The notes: a model not told the origin generated them from the letters alone. A stretch of DNA of 64,000 nt from Priestia aryabhattai B8W22 (GCF_000956595.1 NZ_JYOO01000025.1:1-64000), one strand, 5' to 3'. Counted from the first letter of the stretch, positions 1 through 8,687 are shown. Made by a program: numbers and translations.

Positions 1-42
1 TTTAAAATGTTAAGTACCAATAGCCAAGCGCAAAGCTACTCT

Positions 43-609
43 TTATTTACGAACAAGAATTGGAATCTGCTGCTGAATCTGCTGCAAAGGAGCGCTTGTT
101 TTCTCTGTTAACGAACGCAAGATTCCTCCTTCGATCATACAGTTAATCACAACTGCGAGCTCTCCTGCCTGCTTCTCTTGAAATCCGCTCTCTATCATTT
201 TTTCTCTAAAAAGTTTTTCCCAATCTTGAAACGCTGAGTAGCAGACTTCTCGCAGCGCTTCATTAATAAGCGCCGTTTCTCCAGCCAGCAGCCCAACAGG
301 CATACCAGCAATACTTTCTTCCTGTTCAAACTGCTTGGACAATTCTTCAATAAAATACTGAATAGCCTGTGCCGCGTCAGAAGATTTATTTAAACTTTCT
401 TTAATTTGAACTTGGACGTATTTATTCGTATATTGAACAGCGTGAATCGCCAGTTCTTCTTTCCCTTTTGGAAAATAATAATAAAGAGACCCTTTTGGCG
501 ACCCACTCTCTTTAATAATTTGGTTTAATCCTGTTGCATGATAGCCTTGCAGCTGAAAAAGCCGCGATGCTGTTTCTAAAATCTTATCGCGCGCATTTGC
601 TTTCTTCAC
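43..609 (-). CDS. TetR/AcrR family transcriptional regulator
   Basis: DNA-binding one-component repressor of 188 residues, the usual TetR length. The N-terminal helix-turn-helix spans about residues 8-50 and shows the family pattern GYHATGLNQIIKESG followed by SLYYYFPKGKEEL. The C-terminal two thirds is the helical ligand domain and resembles the YxaF/LmrA branch, which often controls efflux or quinone-type stress genes. The start is a GTG preceded by GGGGAGG about 9 nt upstream. A palindrome just downstream of its own -10 box implies autorepression. No partner gene shares its transcript here, so the regulated target is unknown. Family call is firm; the ligand is not predictable from sequence. 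Confidence 0.9.
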   Translation of the reverse strand: MKKANARDKILETASRLFQLQGYHATGLNQIIKESGSPKGSLYYYFPKGKEELAIHAVQYTNKYVQVQIKESLNKSSDAAQAIQYFIEELSKQFEQEESIAGMPVGLLAGETALINEALREVCYSAFQDWEKLFREKMIESGFQEKQAGELAVVINCMIEGGILRSLTEKTSAPLQQIQQQIPILVRK

Positions 610-631
610 AAAACGATGCCTCCCCTATATA

Positions 632-685
632 ATAAGTGGTTTCTATAACACTACTTATCATATAAGGAAATGAAATTTTTGTCAA
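632..685 (-). promoter_or_regulatory. Promoter and TetR-type operator of the regulator at 43-609
   Basis: On the minus strand a -35 TTGACA (680-685) and -10 TATGAT (657-662) are separated by 17 bp. Directly downstream lies an inverted repeat with arms ATAAGTAGT and ACCACTTAT (632-658). The position over the transcription start suits autorepression by the TetR protein. The assignment of this repressor to this palindrome is inference. Confidence 0.7.
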
Positions 686-730
686 AATAAAGTGAATATT
701 TTACCATTTATTTTCCCTTACTTTCATTTC

Positions 731-1369
731 TTATGACCTAATAATTGTTTTTCTTACTTCTTCGGCTAACGCTTGAAGAGGCGTAATAATACGGTCGCTT
801 ACCTCCTCCGCCGCTTCTACCATCGAGAGCTGCGCCACTGAAACAACGGTGTTATGCTCTTTTATTAGCTCATGTAAGACATGTTTTACCTTCTGTTTAT
901 ACTTCTCTAGGTTTCCAGTCATTACTAGTTCAAAAGCACCTTCTATCACAACAGGGCTAACCTTTATCTTTACATTTTGATAAAATGCAAATTCATCTAG
1001 ACGCTTCATCGTTCCTTCTACGGTCTCTGGATTTGTAAACACGATAAGCTGCGGTTCTTCTATTTCACATATTCGGCGAAAATAAGGCTCATCGATTTTA
1101 ATAATTGGAACATCGCTTGTAAATGCTTCTGGTAAAAGAGCAATGTAATTCGTACACGTAAGTAAAATGGCATCTGCTGAACATTCTTCCATCCACTTTA
1201 ACTGCTTCTCTACTTCTTCAGCTGCTGACTCCGCTGCAAACTTAGGGTCGGTTGTTACCCGATGTACAAGTCCAGGGTCTACGAAATGCATACAGTTCGC
1301 AAACGGCAGAGTTTTTTCGATATAAGAGATGTTCGAATAATGAGCGTGCAGGCAAGCAATTTTCTTCAT
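731..1369 (-). CDS. Aspartate/glutamate racemase superfamily protein
   Basis: A 212-residue member of the Asp/Glu/hydantoin racemase fold. The motif LLTCTNY carries Cys72, matching one of the two catalytic cysteines of this family. The position where the second catalytic cysteine is usual reads SVAQLSM (about 177-183) and holds no Cys, so classical two-base racemisation is doubtful. It could be a decarboxylase, isomerase or a binding protein of the same fold. The ATG has GGGGGAG just upstream and its ATG overlaps the stop of the LysR gene by 4 bp (ATGA), so the two are translationally coupled. The substrate is unknown. Confidence 0.75.
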   Translation of the reverse strand: MKKIACLHAHYSNISYIEKTLPFANCMHFVDPGLVHRVTTDPKFAAESAAEEVEKQLKWMEECSADAILLTCTNYIALLPEAFTSDVPIIKIDEPYFRRICEIEEPQLIVFTNPETVEGTMKRLDEFAFYQNVKIKVSPVVIEGAFELVMTGNLEKYKQKVKHVLHELIKEHNTVVSVAQLSMVEAAEEVSDRIITPLQALAEEVRKTIIRS

Positions 1370-2265
1370 AGTTCTCCCCCCGTATGATGGTCTTTAAAAT
1401 ACTGAATTAAAAATTCCTGGAACTTTTTCGCAACAGGAGTTAAATATTTATCCTTGTTCCACGCAATCCCAATTACCCTTGAAGCTGTGTCTTCTTTGAG
1501 CTTTATTTTTTTAATACCTCGCAAGTCCACTCCCTTTATTTCAGGAAGCAAGGCAACCCCTAAATGAGCCGCTACAAAACCAATCACCGTCAAAAATTCT
1601 TCTCCTTCAAACGTAATATTTGGGACAATTTCGGCTTCTTCAAACAGCTGATCAAAAATTGTTCGGCTTCCGTATCCTTTTTTTAACGCGATAAACGATT
1701 CATGAGCCAACTCTGAAATCGAAAGCACTTGCCTTGAGCCAAAAGAATGCGTATCAGGGACATACGCGTACAGCTCGTCTTTCCATAAATATTCCCACTG
1801 AATTCCTGCCCTAGATTCCGTTACGGAAGACATACAAAAATCAATTTCCCCGGTTTGAAGCTGATCGAGCATGATGTTTGTAGCGTTCTCAAAAATTTGG
1901 AATTGAACGTTCGGATACTCTTGTAAAAAAGCATGAACTAATTTTGGGACGGACGAAGCGCCTAATGATTTTAAAAAAGCAAACGAAATACTGCCGCGAT
2001 GAGGATGAATCAAATCCGAAAGCTCACGTTTAGCTTCTTCCATTTCATTTAATACTTTGGCCGTTCGTTCGTAAAAAAGCCGTCCGTATCGATTTAAAAT
2101 AACTTGCCTTCCTTTTCGTTCAAATAGCGGCACGCCAAGCTCTGATTCTAATTTAGAAATTGAGCGGCTGAGCGTAGGCTGCGCGATTGATAGTTGTTCC
2201 GCTGCCTTTGTAAAATGTTCCGTTTGAGCTACAACATTAAAATATTCGAGCTGCTGCCATTCCAT
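1366..2265 (-). CDS. LysR family transcriptional regulator
   Basis: Full-length 299-residue LysR-type activator or repressor. The winged helix-turn-helix is residues 1-60 (YFNVVAQTEHFTKAAEQL, then IAQPTLSRSI) and the effector-binding periplasmic-type domain is about 90-290. ATG start with AAAGGATG upstream. It is the first gene of a two-gene operon with the racemase-like gene and is divergent from a TauE-family exporter 155 bp away, so the shared intergenic region is the likely binding site. LysR proteins often regulate the divergent neighbour, so export of a small acid or sulfonate is a reasonable but unproven guess. Confidence 0.9.
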   Translation of the reverse strand: MEWQQLEYFNVVAQTEHFTKAAEQLSIAQPTLSRSISKLESELGVPLFERKGRQVILNRYGRLFYERTAKVLNEMEEAKRELSDLIHPHRGSISFAFLKSLGASSVPKLVHAFLQEYPNVQFQIFENATNIMLDQLQTGEIDFCMSSVTESRAGIQWEYLWKDELYAYVPDTHSFGSRQVLSISELAHESFIALKKGYGSRTIFDQLFEEAEIVPNITFEGEEFLTVIGFVAAHLGVALLPEIKGVDLRGIKKIKLKEDTASRVIGIAWNKDKYLTPVAKKFQEFLIQYFKDHHTGGEL

Positions 2266-2420
2266 TTTTTCACATCCTTTACTTATTACATAATACTATC
2301 AATTTCATATAAATTATACATTGGACGTCATAAAAAATTCATGTTTAAATGAAGAACGTAGCACTTGCTAAAAATGTTATGTGCCTGCATAGAATAAGTG
2401 TTGAAAGAAGGAATTAGTTT

Positions 2421-3170
2421 ATGGATGTTTCAATTGTTTTAACAATGTTAGCCGTCGGACTGATCTTAGGATTTGTCGGAGCAGGCGGATCAGGTTTTAT
2501 TATTTCAATTTTAACGCTGCTGTACGGCGTATCTGTACACGTTGCACTCGCAACGGCTCTTACCGCAATGATTTTCTCTTCTTTATCTGGCGCAGTCAGT
2601 CATTACCGCGAAGGTAACGTATCTTTGAAATCCGGTATCTCTGTTGGTATCCTCGGTGCATTAGGCGCTTGGATTGGGTCTAACCTCTCATCCTTTATCC
2701 CAGAAGGCGAGCTAAAATGGCTAACAGCCAGCATGCTTTTATTATCTGGTGTTTTACTTTGGCTGCGAATGTTTTTATTTTCCCGTCAGCAAAAAGAACG
2801 TACTGTTCCAACAGGAGCTAAATTTGTCGTCTACTCTTTACTAATTGGCTTAATTACCGGTGCTCTGTCCGGAATGTTTGGAATTGGATCAACTCCATTT
2901 ATCCAGCTTGGCCTTATGATGGTGTTAGGTTTGTCTATTCGCCAGTCGGCCGGAACGACAATGCTCGTTATTATTCCGATTGCAATTGGCGGCGGAATGG
3001 GCTATTATCAGCAGGGCTTTTTAGATATTCCGCTGTTGATTCAAGTTGTTGTCGGCACAATGGTCGGTTCATATATTGGAGCAAAGTTTACAAACCGCGT
3101 ACCTGCTCCCGTATTAAAAACGTCCCTTGTAGCTCTCCCTATTTGCTCTAGCTTCCTCCTTGTTATATAA
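2421..3170 (+). CDS. TauE/SafE family anion exporter (UPF0721)
   Basis: Integral membrane protein of 249 residues with about eight hydrophobic segments and the duplicated glycine-rich TauE pattern, GLILGFVGAGGSGF near the N-terminus and ITGALSGMFGIGSTPF in the second half. Members export sulfite, sulfoacetate or related anions, though most Bacillus copies have no proven substrate. The ATG follows an AGAAGGAATT ribosome binding site. It is divergent from the LysR gene and ends in a hairpin terminator shared with the convergent acetyltransferase. Confidence 0.88.
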   Translation: MDVSIVLTMLAVGLILGFVGAGGSGFIISILTLLYGVSVHVALATALTAMIFSSLSGAVSHYREGNVSLKSGISVGILGALGAWIGSNLSSFIPEGELKWLTASMLLLSGVLLWLRMFLFSRQQKERTVPTGAKFVVYSLLIGLITGALSGMFGIGSTPFIQLGLMMVLGLSIRQSAGTTMLVIIPIAIGGGMGYYQQGFLDIPLLIQVVVGTMVGSYIGAKFTNRVPAPVLKTSLVALPICSSFLLVI

Positions 3171-3171
3171 G

Positions 3172-3204
3172 AAAAAAGCTTGAACTCTTGTTCAAGCTTT
3201 TTTT
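3172..3204. terminator. Bidirectional intrinsic terminator
   Basis: The arms AAAAAAGCTTGAAC and GTTCAAGCTTTTTTT flank a 4-nt loop, with T-runs on both strands. It ends the TauE gene and the convergent acetyltransferase gene; the latter's stop codon lies inside the stem. Confidence 0.9.
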
Positions 3205-3686
3205 ATGTTCATCTGATAAACAAACTGCTTTCCTTGGCTTCCAAAAATATGCCGGTCTGTATCAATAAAGCCGCATCGTTTGTACAGACGCTGCGCAGCC
3301 GTGTTTTTATGGTTCACGCCTAGCACCACTTTATTTTTAGTTGGAAAGTGATGAATGATAAAAGAAGGAAGAAGCTTTAATGACTTTTTGCCAACTCCAG
3401 TTCCTTGATAATCAGGATGAATGGAATAAGACCGTATTAAAAGCGCGCCGGAGCTCTCGGTATATTCTTTAACAGCTTCCCCTGCGTCGAGCACGAAAAA
3501 GCCGGCTAGTTTGTTTTCTGCCAAAATCAAAACGGGCGCTCTGTCTCTTTCTTGCTTACACTTAGCTATGGCTTCAGCAGGAAGTGCCGTATAAATGAGC
3601 TGCCCTTCAGGCAGCGTATAGCTATGTACAGGTGACTCATAAGTTTCACTATAAAACGTTAGCTCTACATTTACTGCATTATCCAT
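3192..3686 (-). CDS. GNAT family N-acetyltransferase
   Basis: A 164-residue acetyl-CoA-dependent acyltransferase. Motif A appears as SIHPDYQGTGVGKKSLKLL (pyrophosphate-binding Q-x-x-G-x-G) and the C-terminal part has the NTAAQRLYKRCGF pattern typical of the fold. The substrate cannot be inferred. It forms its own unit, convergent with the TauE gene and separated by a terminator from the oxidoreductase upstream. Confidence 0.85.
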   Translation of the reverse strand: MDNAVNVELTFYSETYESPVHSYTLPEGQLIYTALPAEAIAKCKQERDRAPVLILAENKLAGFFVLDAGEAVKEYTESSGALLIRSYSIHPDYQGTGVGKKSLKLLPSFIIHHFPTKNKVVLGVNHKNTAAQRLYKRCGFIDTDRHIFGSQGKQFVYQMNIKKA

Positions 3687-3724
3687 TCTCGACCTTACTC
3701 CTTTTTCCTTAGTATAACATGCGC

Positions 3725-3752
3725 TAAAAAAACCGCATAAAGCGGCTTTTCC
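3725..3752 (-). terminator. Intrinsic terminator of the oxidoreductase gene
   Basis: On the minus strand GCCGC-TTTAT-GCGGT is followed by a run of T residues just after the stop codon of the gene at 3754-4395. Confidence 0.75.
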
Positions 3753-3753
3753 T

Positions 3754-4395
3754 TTATCTAGCGTCGGATACTACGGTAAAACGTTCATTTACATGTTCTC
3801 CTCGCTCAATTTCATCAATGACCGCAATTGCGTAATCCGCATAGCTGACGTGGCTGTTTCCTTCTGAATTTAAAATGACATGATCTTTCCCCGTTTTATA
3901 AGCATCCGTTCGTTTTCCTGAAGGATTAAAAAATGCTGCCGGGCTAATAAAAGTCCAGTTAACATCGCTTGTACTTTCTAGGTCTTTTAAGTTTTGAGTT
4001 TGATTGTCAGCTGTTGCTTTGTATTCTTTTGGAAAATCAGGCGTATCTGCTAGACGCGTCGTTTTCTCTTCATCAACAAACAAACTGCCTGCTCCCCCTA
4101 CAACAAGAAGGCGAACGTCCGGAGCTTGTTTAAATACATGAATTAACGACTGCCCCGCTTCTACGTGCAGGTGTTCTTTTCCTTCAGGAGCCCCAAATGC
4201 ATTTACCACTGCATCGAAACCTTCAATATCTTTTTCCGTAATATCAAAGATGTCTTTTTCCAGTGTATGAACATCTCTTTCTTCTACTTTGCTCGCATCG
4301 CGTACAATTGCCGTTACGTCATGTCCGCGATTTAAGGCTTCTTTCACGATAAAACTTCCTGCTTTTCCTGTAGCACCTACGACTCCAATTTTCAT
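3754..4395 (-). CDS. NAD(P)-binding oxidoreductase, YwnB/NmrA-like
   Basis: Single-domain Rossmann-fold protein of about 213 residues in the NAD(P)H-binding family. The dinucleotide motif GVVGATGKAGSF lies at the very N-terminus when translation begins at the internal ATG at 4395, which has ACTGGAGG 8 nt upstream; the longer open frame to 4464 adds 23 residues without a ribosome binding site. Further family marks are VVNAFGAPEG and LLVVGGAGSL. Relatives include NmrA-type sensors and flavin reductases; no catalytic Tyr-x-x-x-Lys is evident, so a sensor or atypical reductase role is possible. Confidence 0.85.
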   Translation of the reverse strand: MKIGVVGATGKAGSFIVKEALNRGHDVTAIVRDASKVEERDVHTLEKDIFDITEKDIEGFDAVVNAFGAPEGKEHLHVEAGQSLIHVFKQAPDVRLLVVGGAGSLFVDEEKTTRLADTPDFPKEYKATADNQTQNLKDLESTSDVNWTFISPAAFFNPSGKRTDAYKTGKDHVILNSEGNSHVSYADYAIAVIDEIERGEHVNERFTVVSDAR

Positions 4396-4527
4396 TTTAA
4401 AACCTCCAGTAAAATTCTCTATATTTAGGTAATAGCCTTTTTTTGCTATGCTAAAACACAGCAAAATGGTTTAAGCAAGATAGAGAACGAATAAAGAAGC
4501 CGAAGCGAAAGTTTTTTAGTTAATAAA

Positions 4528-4777
4528 AGATCCGAACGTAGGTTTCATATATGGAGGTGCTTCCAGCTGTTGATTAGAGGGCAAGGCGAAGACTCCTGCG
4601 GGAAAAGCGGACCAGGTGAGACCGCGCAGGAGTGCAAGCGACGAGGAGGCTCACCAGCCGCCTGCGGAAAGCGAAGCCTTGCACGAAAATCAACCGCGGT
4701 GTACTAAACGATCCATACGGTCCCCTTTATCCATTTGTTCGATTTTATATTAATTTAGTTATGTCTTAATCTCTTTG
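4528..4777 (-). repeat. Structured non-coding repeat element, copy 1 (truncated, opposite orientation)
   Basis: GC-rich block in an AT-rich intergenic region. Its reverse complement matches copies 2 and 4: GTTGATTTTCGTGCAAGGC, then GAGCCTCCTCGTCGC, CTCCTGCGCGGTCTCACC, CGCTTTTCCCGCAGGAGTC and AATCAAC. The left terminus resembling AAGAG-x-TTGAGACATAA is recognisable near 4757-4777 (as AAGAGATTAAGACATAA on the minus strand), about 20 bp from the mgtC-family stop codon. The right terminus and its hairpin are not recognisable. No gene overlaps it. Confidence 0.85.
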
Positions 4778-4796
4778 ACAAAAAACAAATGAGCGC

Positions 4797-5459
4797 TTAT
4801 TCAATTTCAATAAATAACACGTGAGCCATAGAGTGAATGGATTTAATCAATTCTACTTTATTCCCTTTCTTTTTTGCCTTTCCTTTTATTTCTACAAAAT
4901 AGAGCAGCTCACCTTGATGATGATCTCGGTGAATTTCGTAAGATGAAATCATAATATTTTCTCTTTCAATTTTATCAAGCAGCTCATAAATATCCTCTTG
5001 ATTGGCTGCACGAAACTTAATTAAAATGGAATGAGTAGAAAGAGATGTAAACATCACGTTCAATATTTCTAAGCCAATCAGCACTAATATAGTTGCACTA
5101 ATGCCGACTGTATACATACCCGCCCCAATGGTTAAACCAATTCCCGATGTTGCCCATACGCCTGCGGCTGTTGTAAGCCCTCTAATATGCTGCTTTTGAA
5201 TAATAATCATACCTGCCCCTAAAAAACCAATACCGCTTACTACTTGTGCCGCAACCCGGCTCGGATCAAGAGCCATATGATCTTGATGAAGCACATCTGA
5301 AAAGCCATATTTCGAAATCAGCATAATCAGCGTGCTACCGACAGCAACTAAAAAATGAGTTCGAAAGCCCGCTTCTTTTGCTCTAAATTCTCTTTCTAAT
5401 CCAACCAAAGCTCCTAACAGACCTGATAGCGCGAGACGACTAATAAAAGCTGCAGTCAC
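4797..5459 (-). CDS. MgtC/SapB family membrane protein
   Basis: Protein of 220 residues: an N-terminal MgtC domain (about residues 5-135) with four to five membrane helices and the signature GALVGLEREFRAKEAGFRTH, followed by GIGFLGAGMII, then a cytosolic C-terminal ACT-like domain of about 75 residues. MgtC proteins are linked to growth in low magnesium and membrane potential or phosphate control; the biochemical role in Bacillus is not settled. The start has a GGAGG-type site upstream and the gene is divergent from a methyltransferase. No magnesium riboswitch fits in the 105-bp intergenic space. Confidence 0.9.
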   Translation of the reverse strand: MTAAFISRLALSGLLGALVGLEREFRAKEAGFRTHFLVAVGSTLIMLISKYGFSDVLHQDHMALDPSRVAAQVVSGIGFLGAGMIIIQKQHIRGLTTAAGVWATSGIGLTIGAGMYTVGISATILVLIGLEILNVMFTSLSTHSILIKFRAANQEDIYELLDKIERENIMISSYEIHRDHHQGELLYFVEIKGKAKKKGNKVELIKSIHSMAHVLFIEIE

Positions 5460-5564
5460 TTTTTTTCCTCCTTTCTCTTCAATTTTTCATAAATGCACCT
5501 ATTAACTATTTCTATTTTTGTTATAATTTACTATAACTTTTTTTTGAATAGGAGGCTCTTTAAA

Positions 5565-6374
5565 ATGGATAAAGTCATCGATTATTACAGCAAATTTGAT
5601 GAGTGGGGACGATTAGAACGAGAACCTATTGAGTTTCAAGTAAACTGGCATTTTATTAATAAGCACCTTCTCCCTAGCGGACATATTTTAGATAACGGTG
5701 CCGGACCGGGAAGGTATGCTTTGAAACTAGCAGAAAACGGCTATGAAGTAACTTTAACTGATTTGACGCCGCAGCTAGTTGAAAAAGCCAAAGAAAAAGC
5801 TTTAGAACAGCAAGTATATAATGCATTTCGTAATTTTCATGTGGCAGATGCACGAAACCTTCACTGTTGTTCAGATGAACAATTTCATGCGTCACTAATG
5901 CTTGGACCAATGTATCATTTACAGAAGAAGCAAGATCGTATTCAAGCCGTTCGAGAGCTGTATCGGGTAACAAAGCCAGGCGGAACTGTTTTTATTTCGT
6001 TTATGCCGCGTGTTCAGCACATGATTTCTTCTTTAACATCGCCGGAACGTTTAAAACCAAACAACACGGCAAAAGCGCTTCATGATTTTTATGAATCAGG
6101 CTGCTTTGATCATGCAGAAGAAGGCCGATTTACCCACGCTTATTACACTAAAATTGAGGATATTATTCCTTTTTTAGCGAACCATGGATTCCAATGTGTT
6201 GAGCTAATTGCCTCTAACCTTGCTTCGTCAGTTAATTCAAAGGAATGGACGTACTGGCAGGAAACTTCTTCTGAAGAAATGAACAGCATCGTTCAGCTCC
6301 TTATTCAACAAGCATCAAGTTCTTATCACCTTGGACTTTCTTCTCATTTACTCTATATCGGCCGGAAGCACTAA
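5565..6374 (+). CDS. Class I SAM-dependent methyltransferase
   Basis: About 269 residues. The SAM-binding motif I reads ILDNGAGPGRYALKLA, followed by the acidic motif LTDLTPQL and the post-motif region VTKPGGTVFISFM. The start is the ATG at 5565, preceded by AGGAGG, giving MDKVIDYYSKF; an open frame extends 24 codons upstream but lacks a ribosome binding site. The substrate is unknown. Its stop codon is the first triplet of a long inverted repeat that ends immediately before the next gene's ATG. Confidence 0.87.
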   Translation: MDKVIDYYSKFDEWGRLEREPIEFQVNWHFINKHLLPSGHILDNGAGPGRYALKLAENGYEVTLTDLTPQLVEKAKEKALEQQVYNAFRNFHVADARNLHCCSDEQFHASLMLGPMYHLQKKQDRIQAVRELYRVTKPGGTVFISFMPRVQHMISSLTSPERLKPNNTAKALHDFYESGCFDHAEEGRFTHAYYTKIEDIIPFLANHGFQCVELIASNLASSVNSKEWTYWQETSSEEMNSIVQLLIQQASSSYHLGLSSHLLYIGRKH

Positions 6375-6417
6375 TAATCACCTCTACCTATCATAGGATA
6401 GATAGAGGTGATTATTA
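6372..6417 (+). promoter_or_regulatory. 46-nt hairpin spanning a stop codon and the next gene's ribosome binding site
   Basis: TAATAATCACCTCTA (6372-6386) is perfectly complementary to TAGAGGTGATTATTA (6403-6417); inside, five further pairs close a 4-nt loop after a single mismatch. The left arm starts with the methyltransferase stop codon. The right arm contains the AGAGGTGA ribosome binding site and ends one base before the ATG at 6418. No T-run follows, so it is not a standard terminator. It is predicted to block translation when the RNA reads through from upstream. Confidence 0.8.
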
Positions 6418-7137
6418 ATGAACCGTTTATTCAAATGGAGTGCGAGCACTTTGCTATGTTTGATGTACTGCTTTTTGATTCCCCTTCCTTCTTATGCAAG
6501 CGGTGACTCTTACTCTTCCTATGCAGAACTGCAGCAGCACGAGATTCTCCATCAAGACTATGATATTCGCTACGAGCAGCGCTTTAGCTACCTATCCATT
6601 ATGGCCATTCACGGCGGAGGAATTGAACCGGGTACATCAGAAGTTGCCAAAGAACTCGCTGATCGCTTTTCCGCTTCTTATTATTTATTCGAAGGCATCA
6701 AGTCCACTAACAACGGAGTTCTGCACATAACCTCAGAAAACTTTGACGAACCGTTTGCTAGAGGAATGGCTCAGCAAAGTATGTCCGTCATGACGATTCA
6801 CGGCTACAGTGGCAGCCAGCCTATCGTATATGTAGGGGGAAAAAATCAGCTTTATAAAGAGCTGGTAAAGCAATCGCTGCGCAAACACGACTTTACAGTC
6901 CGTGACGCTCCTTCTGATATAGCCGGAACAAGCGAGCAAAATATTGTGAACGATAATCTGCTAAAAGCCGGAGTACAGCTTGAACTCACAGCCGAACTAA
7001 GAAAATCATTTTTCGTAAACCACGACTGGTCGAGAAACAACCGCATGAATGTAACGCCGCTTTTCCATATATTTATCACTTCCTTACAAGAAGCATCTTC
7101 TTCCTATCAAACTTTCCTTTACTTTCAAGTTCACTAA
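6418..7137 (+). CDS. Secreted poly-gamma-glutamate hydrolase family protein (DUF867-like)
   Basis: A 239-residue exported protein with a signal peptide in residues 1-28 ending near SYASG. The mature part shows the family's zinc-site pattern: MAIHGGGIEPGTSEVA, YLFEG, VLHITSENFDEP, then VMTIHGYSGSQ and VYVGG. Relatives are phage and Bacillus enzymes that cleave poly-gamma-glutamate. Both His and Glu clusters that would hold zinc look intact. The ribosome binding site is inside a hairpin that begins at the upstream stop codon. No capsule genes are nearby, so the enzyme may act on external polymer. Family assignment is good; activity is inferred. Confidence 0.82.
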   Translation: MNRLFKWSASTLLCLMYCFLIPLPSYASGDSYSSYAELQQHEILHQDYDIRYEQRFSYLSIMAIHGGGIEPGTSEVAKELADRFSASYYLFEGIKSTNNGVLHITSENFDEPFARGMAQQSMSVMTIHGYSGSQPIVYVGGKNQLYKELVKQSLRKHDFTVRDAPSDIAGTSEQNIVNDNLLKAGVQLELTAELRKSFFVNHDWSRNNRMNVTPLFHIFITSLQEASSSYQTFLYFQVH

Positions 7138-7172
7138 CTTATTAACCCTTGCCTGTTCCTTGATTTCCAGAC

Positions 7173-7213
7173 AAAAAAGCCAGCGCAGTCTGTATAATCA
7201 AACGCGCTGGTTC
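7173..7213 (-). terminator. Intrinsic terminator downstream of the PdxR/MocR gene
   Basis: On the minus strand CCAGCGC and GCGCTGG arms are followed by CTTTTTTG. It faces the leftward gene at 7284-8687; in the plus direction only a weak T-tract follows. Confidence 0.6.
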
Positions 7214-7283
7214 TTATCTATTTCTCTCGCTAAAATAGACTGTTTAAAGTCTTTTTGTTTAAAAAACTCTTTAATTTTACTTC

Positions 7284-8687
7284 TTATTGGACGAACCAAG
7301 CTTTAAACAGCGAATCTATGCCCATTTTTATCTCTTCGTCAGACAGTCCCGCAAATCCAAGCAGTACATATGGCGTCTGGTTTTTATTAGCAGTATGGTA
7401 ATAAATAGACGTTGGATAAACCGTTATTTTTTGCTCGGCAGCTGCTTCAATTAGTTTCTGTTCACTCATTCCGTTTTTTACCTTAAGAAGAATATGCAAG
7501 CCAGAATGTTCTCCGACAATATCTACACGTTCTCCCATAGTAGTAGTCAAACAATCTAGCAGCAGCGCTTGTTTTTTGCGGTATGCTGTTCTCATTTTAT
7601 TCAAGTGACGTTCCCAGTGTCCTTCTTTCATAAAAAGAAAAAGCGTATACTGATGAAGTCTTGAAACAGGCTGTTTAAAAAGTCCACAGTGCTTCACATA
7701 TCTTGTAAGAAGTCGGTGTGGCAGCACGGCATAACTTATTCGAAGAGAAGGCATCAACGATTTTGAAAACGTCCCCGTATAAATAACGCGATCGTCTTGA
7801 TCTAATCCTTGAAGTGCCGGAATCGGTTTTCCTTTATAGCGAAATTCTCCGTCATAGTCATCTTCTATAATATAGCCGTTCGCTTCCTTCGCCCACTCTA
7901 GTAGTTCAAGCCTTCTTGCTATCGGCATGACCATACCAATAGGAAATTGATGAGACGGCGTAATGTACACCGCATCCGCTTCGCTTTCTTTCAGTTCCTT
8001 GACTTTCAAGCCAGAACTATCAAGAGAAATAGGGACGACCGACATGCCTTGTTCTTGAAAAACGTGCCTTGTTCGGTGAAAACCTGGGTTTTCGAACCCA
8101 ATTATCTTTTCTTTTCCTAGAATGACAGAAAGCAGCCACATGAGGTACTGTGTACCTGCACCTATCACAATTTGCTCCGCTGTGCAGCGCACTCCTCTTG
8201 AGTGGTAAAGGTATGACGCAATTTCTTGGCGAAGAAGCAGTTCGCCCTGCGGATGTCCGCTATAAAAAAGCTGGCTTTCATCATGATAAATAGCTTGAAC
8301 CGTTAGCTTTTTCCACGTATTATACGGAAATTTTTCTACGTCTATCTTTCCATGGCTAAAATCAATGGCAGTTGATTTTTGATCTTCTTGTTGCAGAGAT
8401 ACAGAGATAGGAGGCAGTTCTTGAAGCACGACTTCATTTTTTATCTCTTTTACAAATGCTCCTTTCCTGGCTAGTATCTCAATATAGCCCTCTGCTTCTA
8501 ACTGTATATAAGCTGCTTCAACCGTATTTTGGCTAATGCTTAAATGAAGAGCTAGCTTTCGTTTAGAAGGCAGTTTTTCATGAGGCGGAATGGTACCTTT
8601 TTGAATTTGTTTTTTTATGTAAGTATAAAGCTGCATGTATAAGGGATCTGCTTTTCTTTTATTGAGCAAGGGCATTAACTCTAACAT
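7284..8687 (-). CDS. MocR/PdxR family regulator (GntR HTH fused to aminotransferase)
   Basis: Fusion protein of 467 residues. A GntR winged helix (about 12-80; SKRKLALHLSISQNTVEAAY) precedes a fold-type I aminotransferase domain (about 110-465). The PLP-binding lysine is Lys309 in YTGTFSKSLMPSLR, and the phosphate and Asp motifs EDDYDGEFRY are intact, so PLP binding is expected. PdxR activates PLP synthesis in Gram-positives, but other MocR members control GABA, D-Ala or transporter genes. The divergent neighbour is a small acetyltransferase, the probable target. Start may be Met1 or Met5. Confidence 0.88.
   Translation of the reverse strand: MLELMPLLNKRKADPLYMQLYTYIKKQIQKGTIPPHEKLPSKRKLALHLSISQNTVEAAYIQLEAEGYIEILARKGAFVKEIKNEVVLQELPPISVSLQQEDQKSTAIDFSHGKIDVEKFPYNTWKKLTVQAIYHDESQLFYSGHPQGELLLRQEIASYLYHSRGVRCTAEQIVIGAGTQYLMWLLSVILGKEKIIGFENPGFHRTRHVFQEQGMSVVPISLDSSGLKVKELKESEADAVYITPSHQFPIGMVMPIARRLELLEWAKEANGYIIEDDYDGEFRYKGKPIPALQGLDQDDRVIYTGTFSKSLMPSLRISYAVLPHRLLTRYVKHCGLFKQPVSRLHQYTLFLFMKEGHWERHLNKMRTAYRKKQALLLDCLTTTMGERVDIVGEHSGLHILLKVKNGMSEQKLIEAAAEQKITVYPTSIYYHTANKNQTPYVLLGFAGLSDEEIKMGIDSLFKAWFVQ

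Noticed and set aside
4396-4796. Possible insertion sequence in the GC-rich block
   Set aside because: No transposase frame or target duplication; the block matches the non-coding repeat family.
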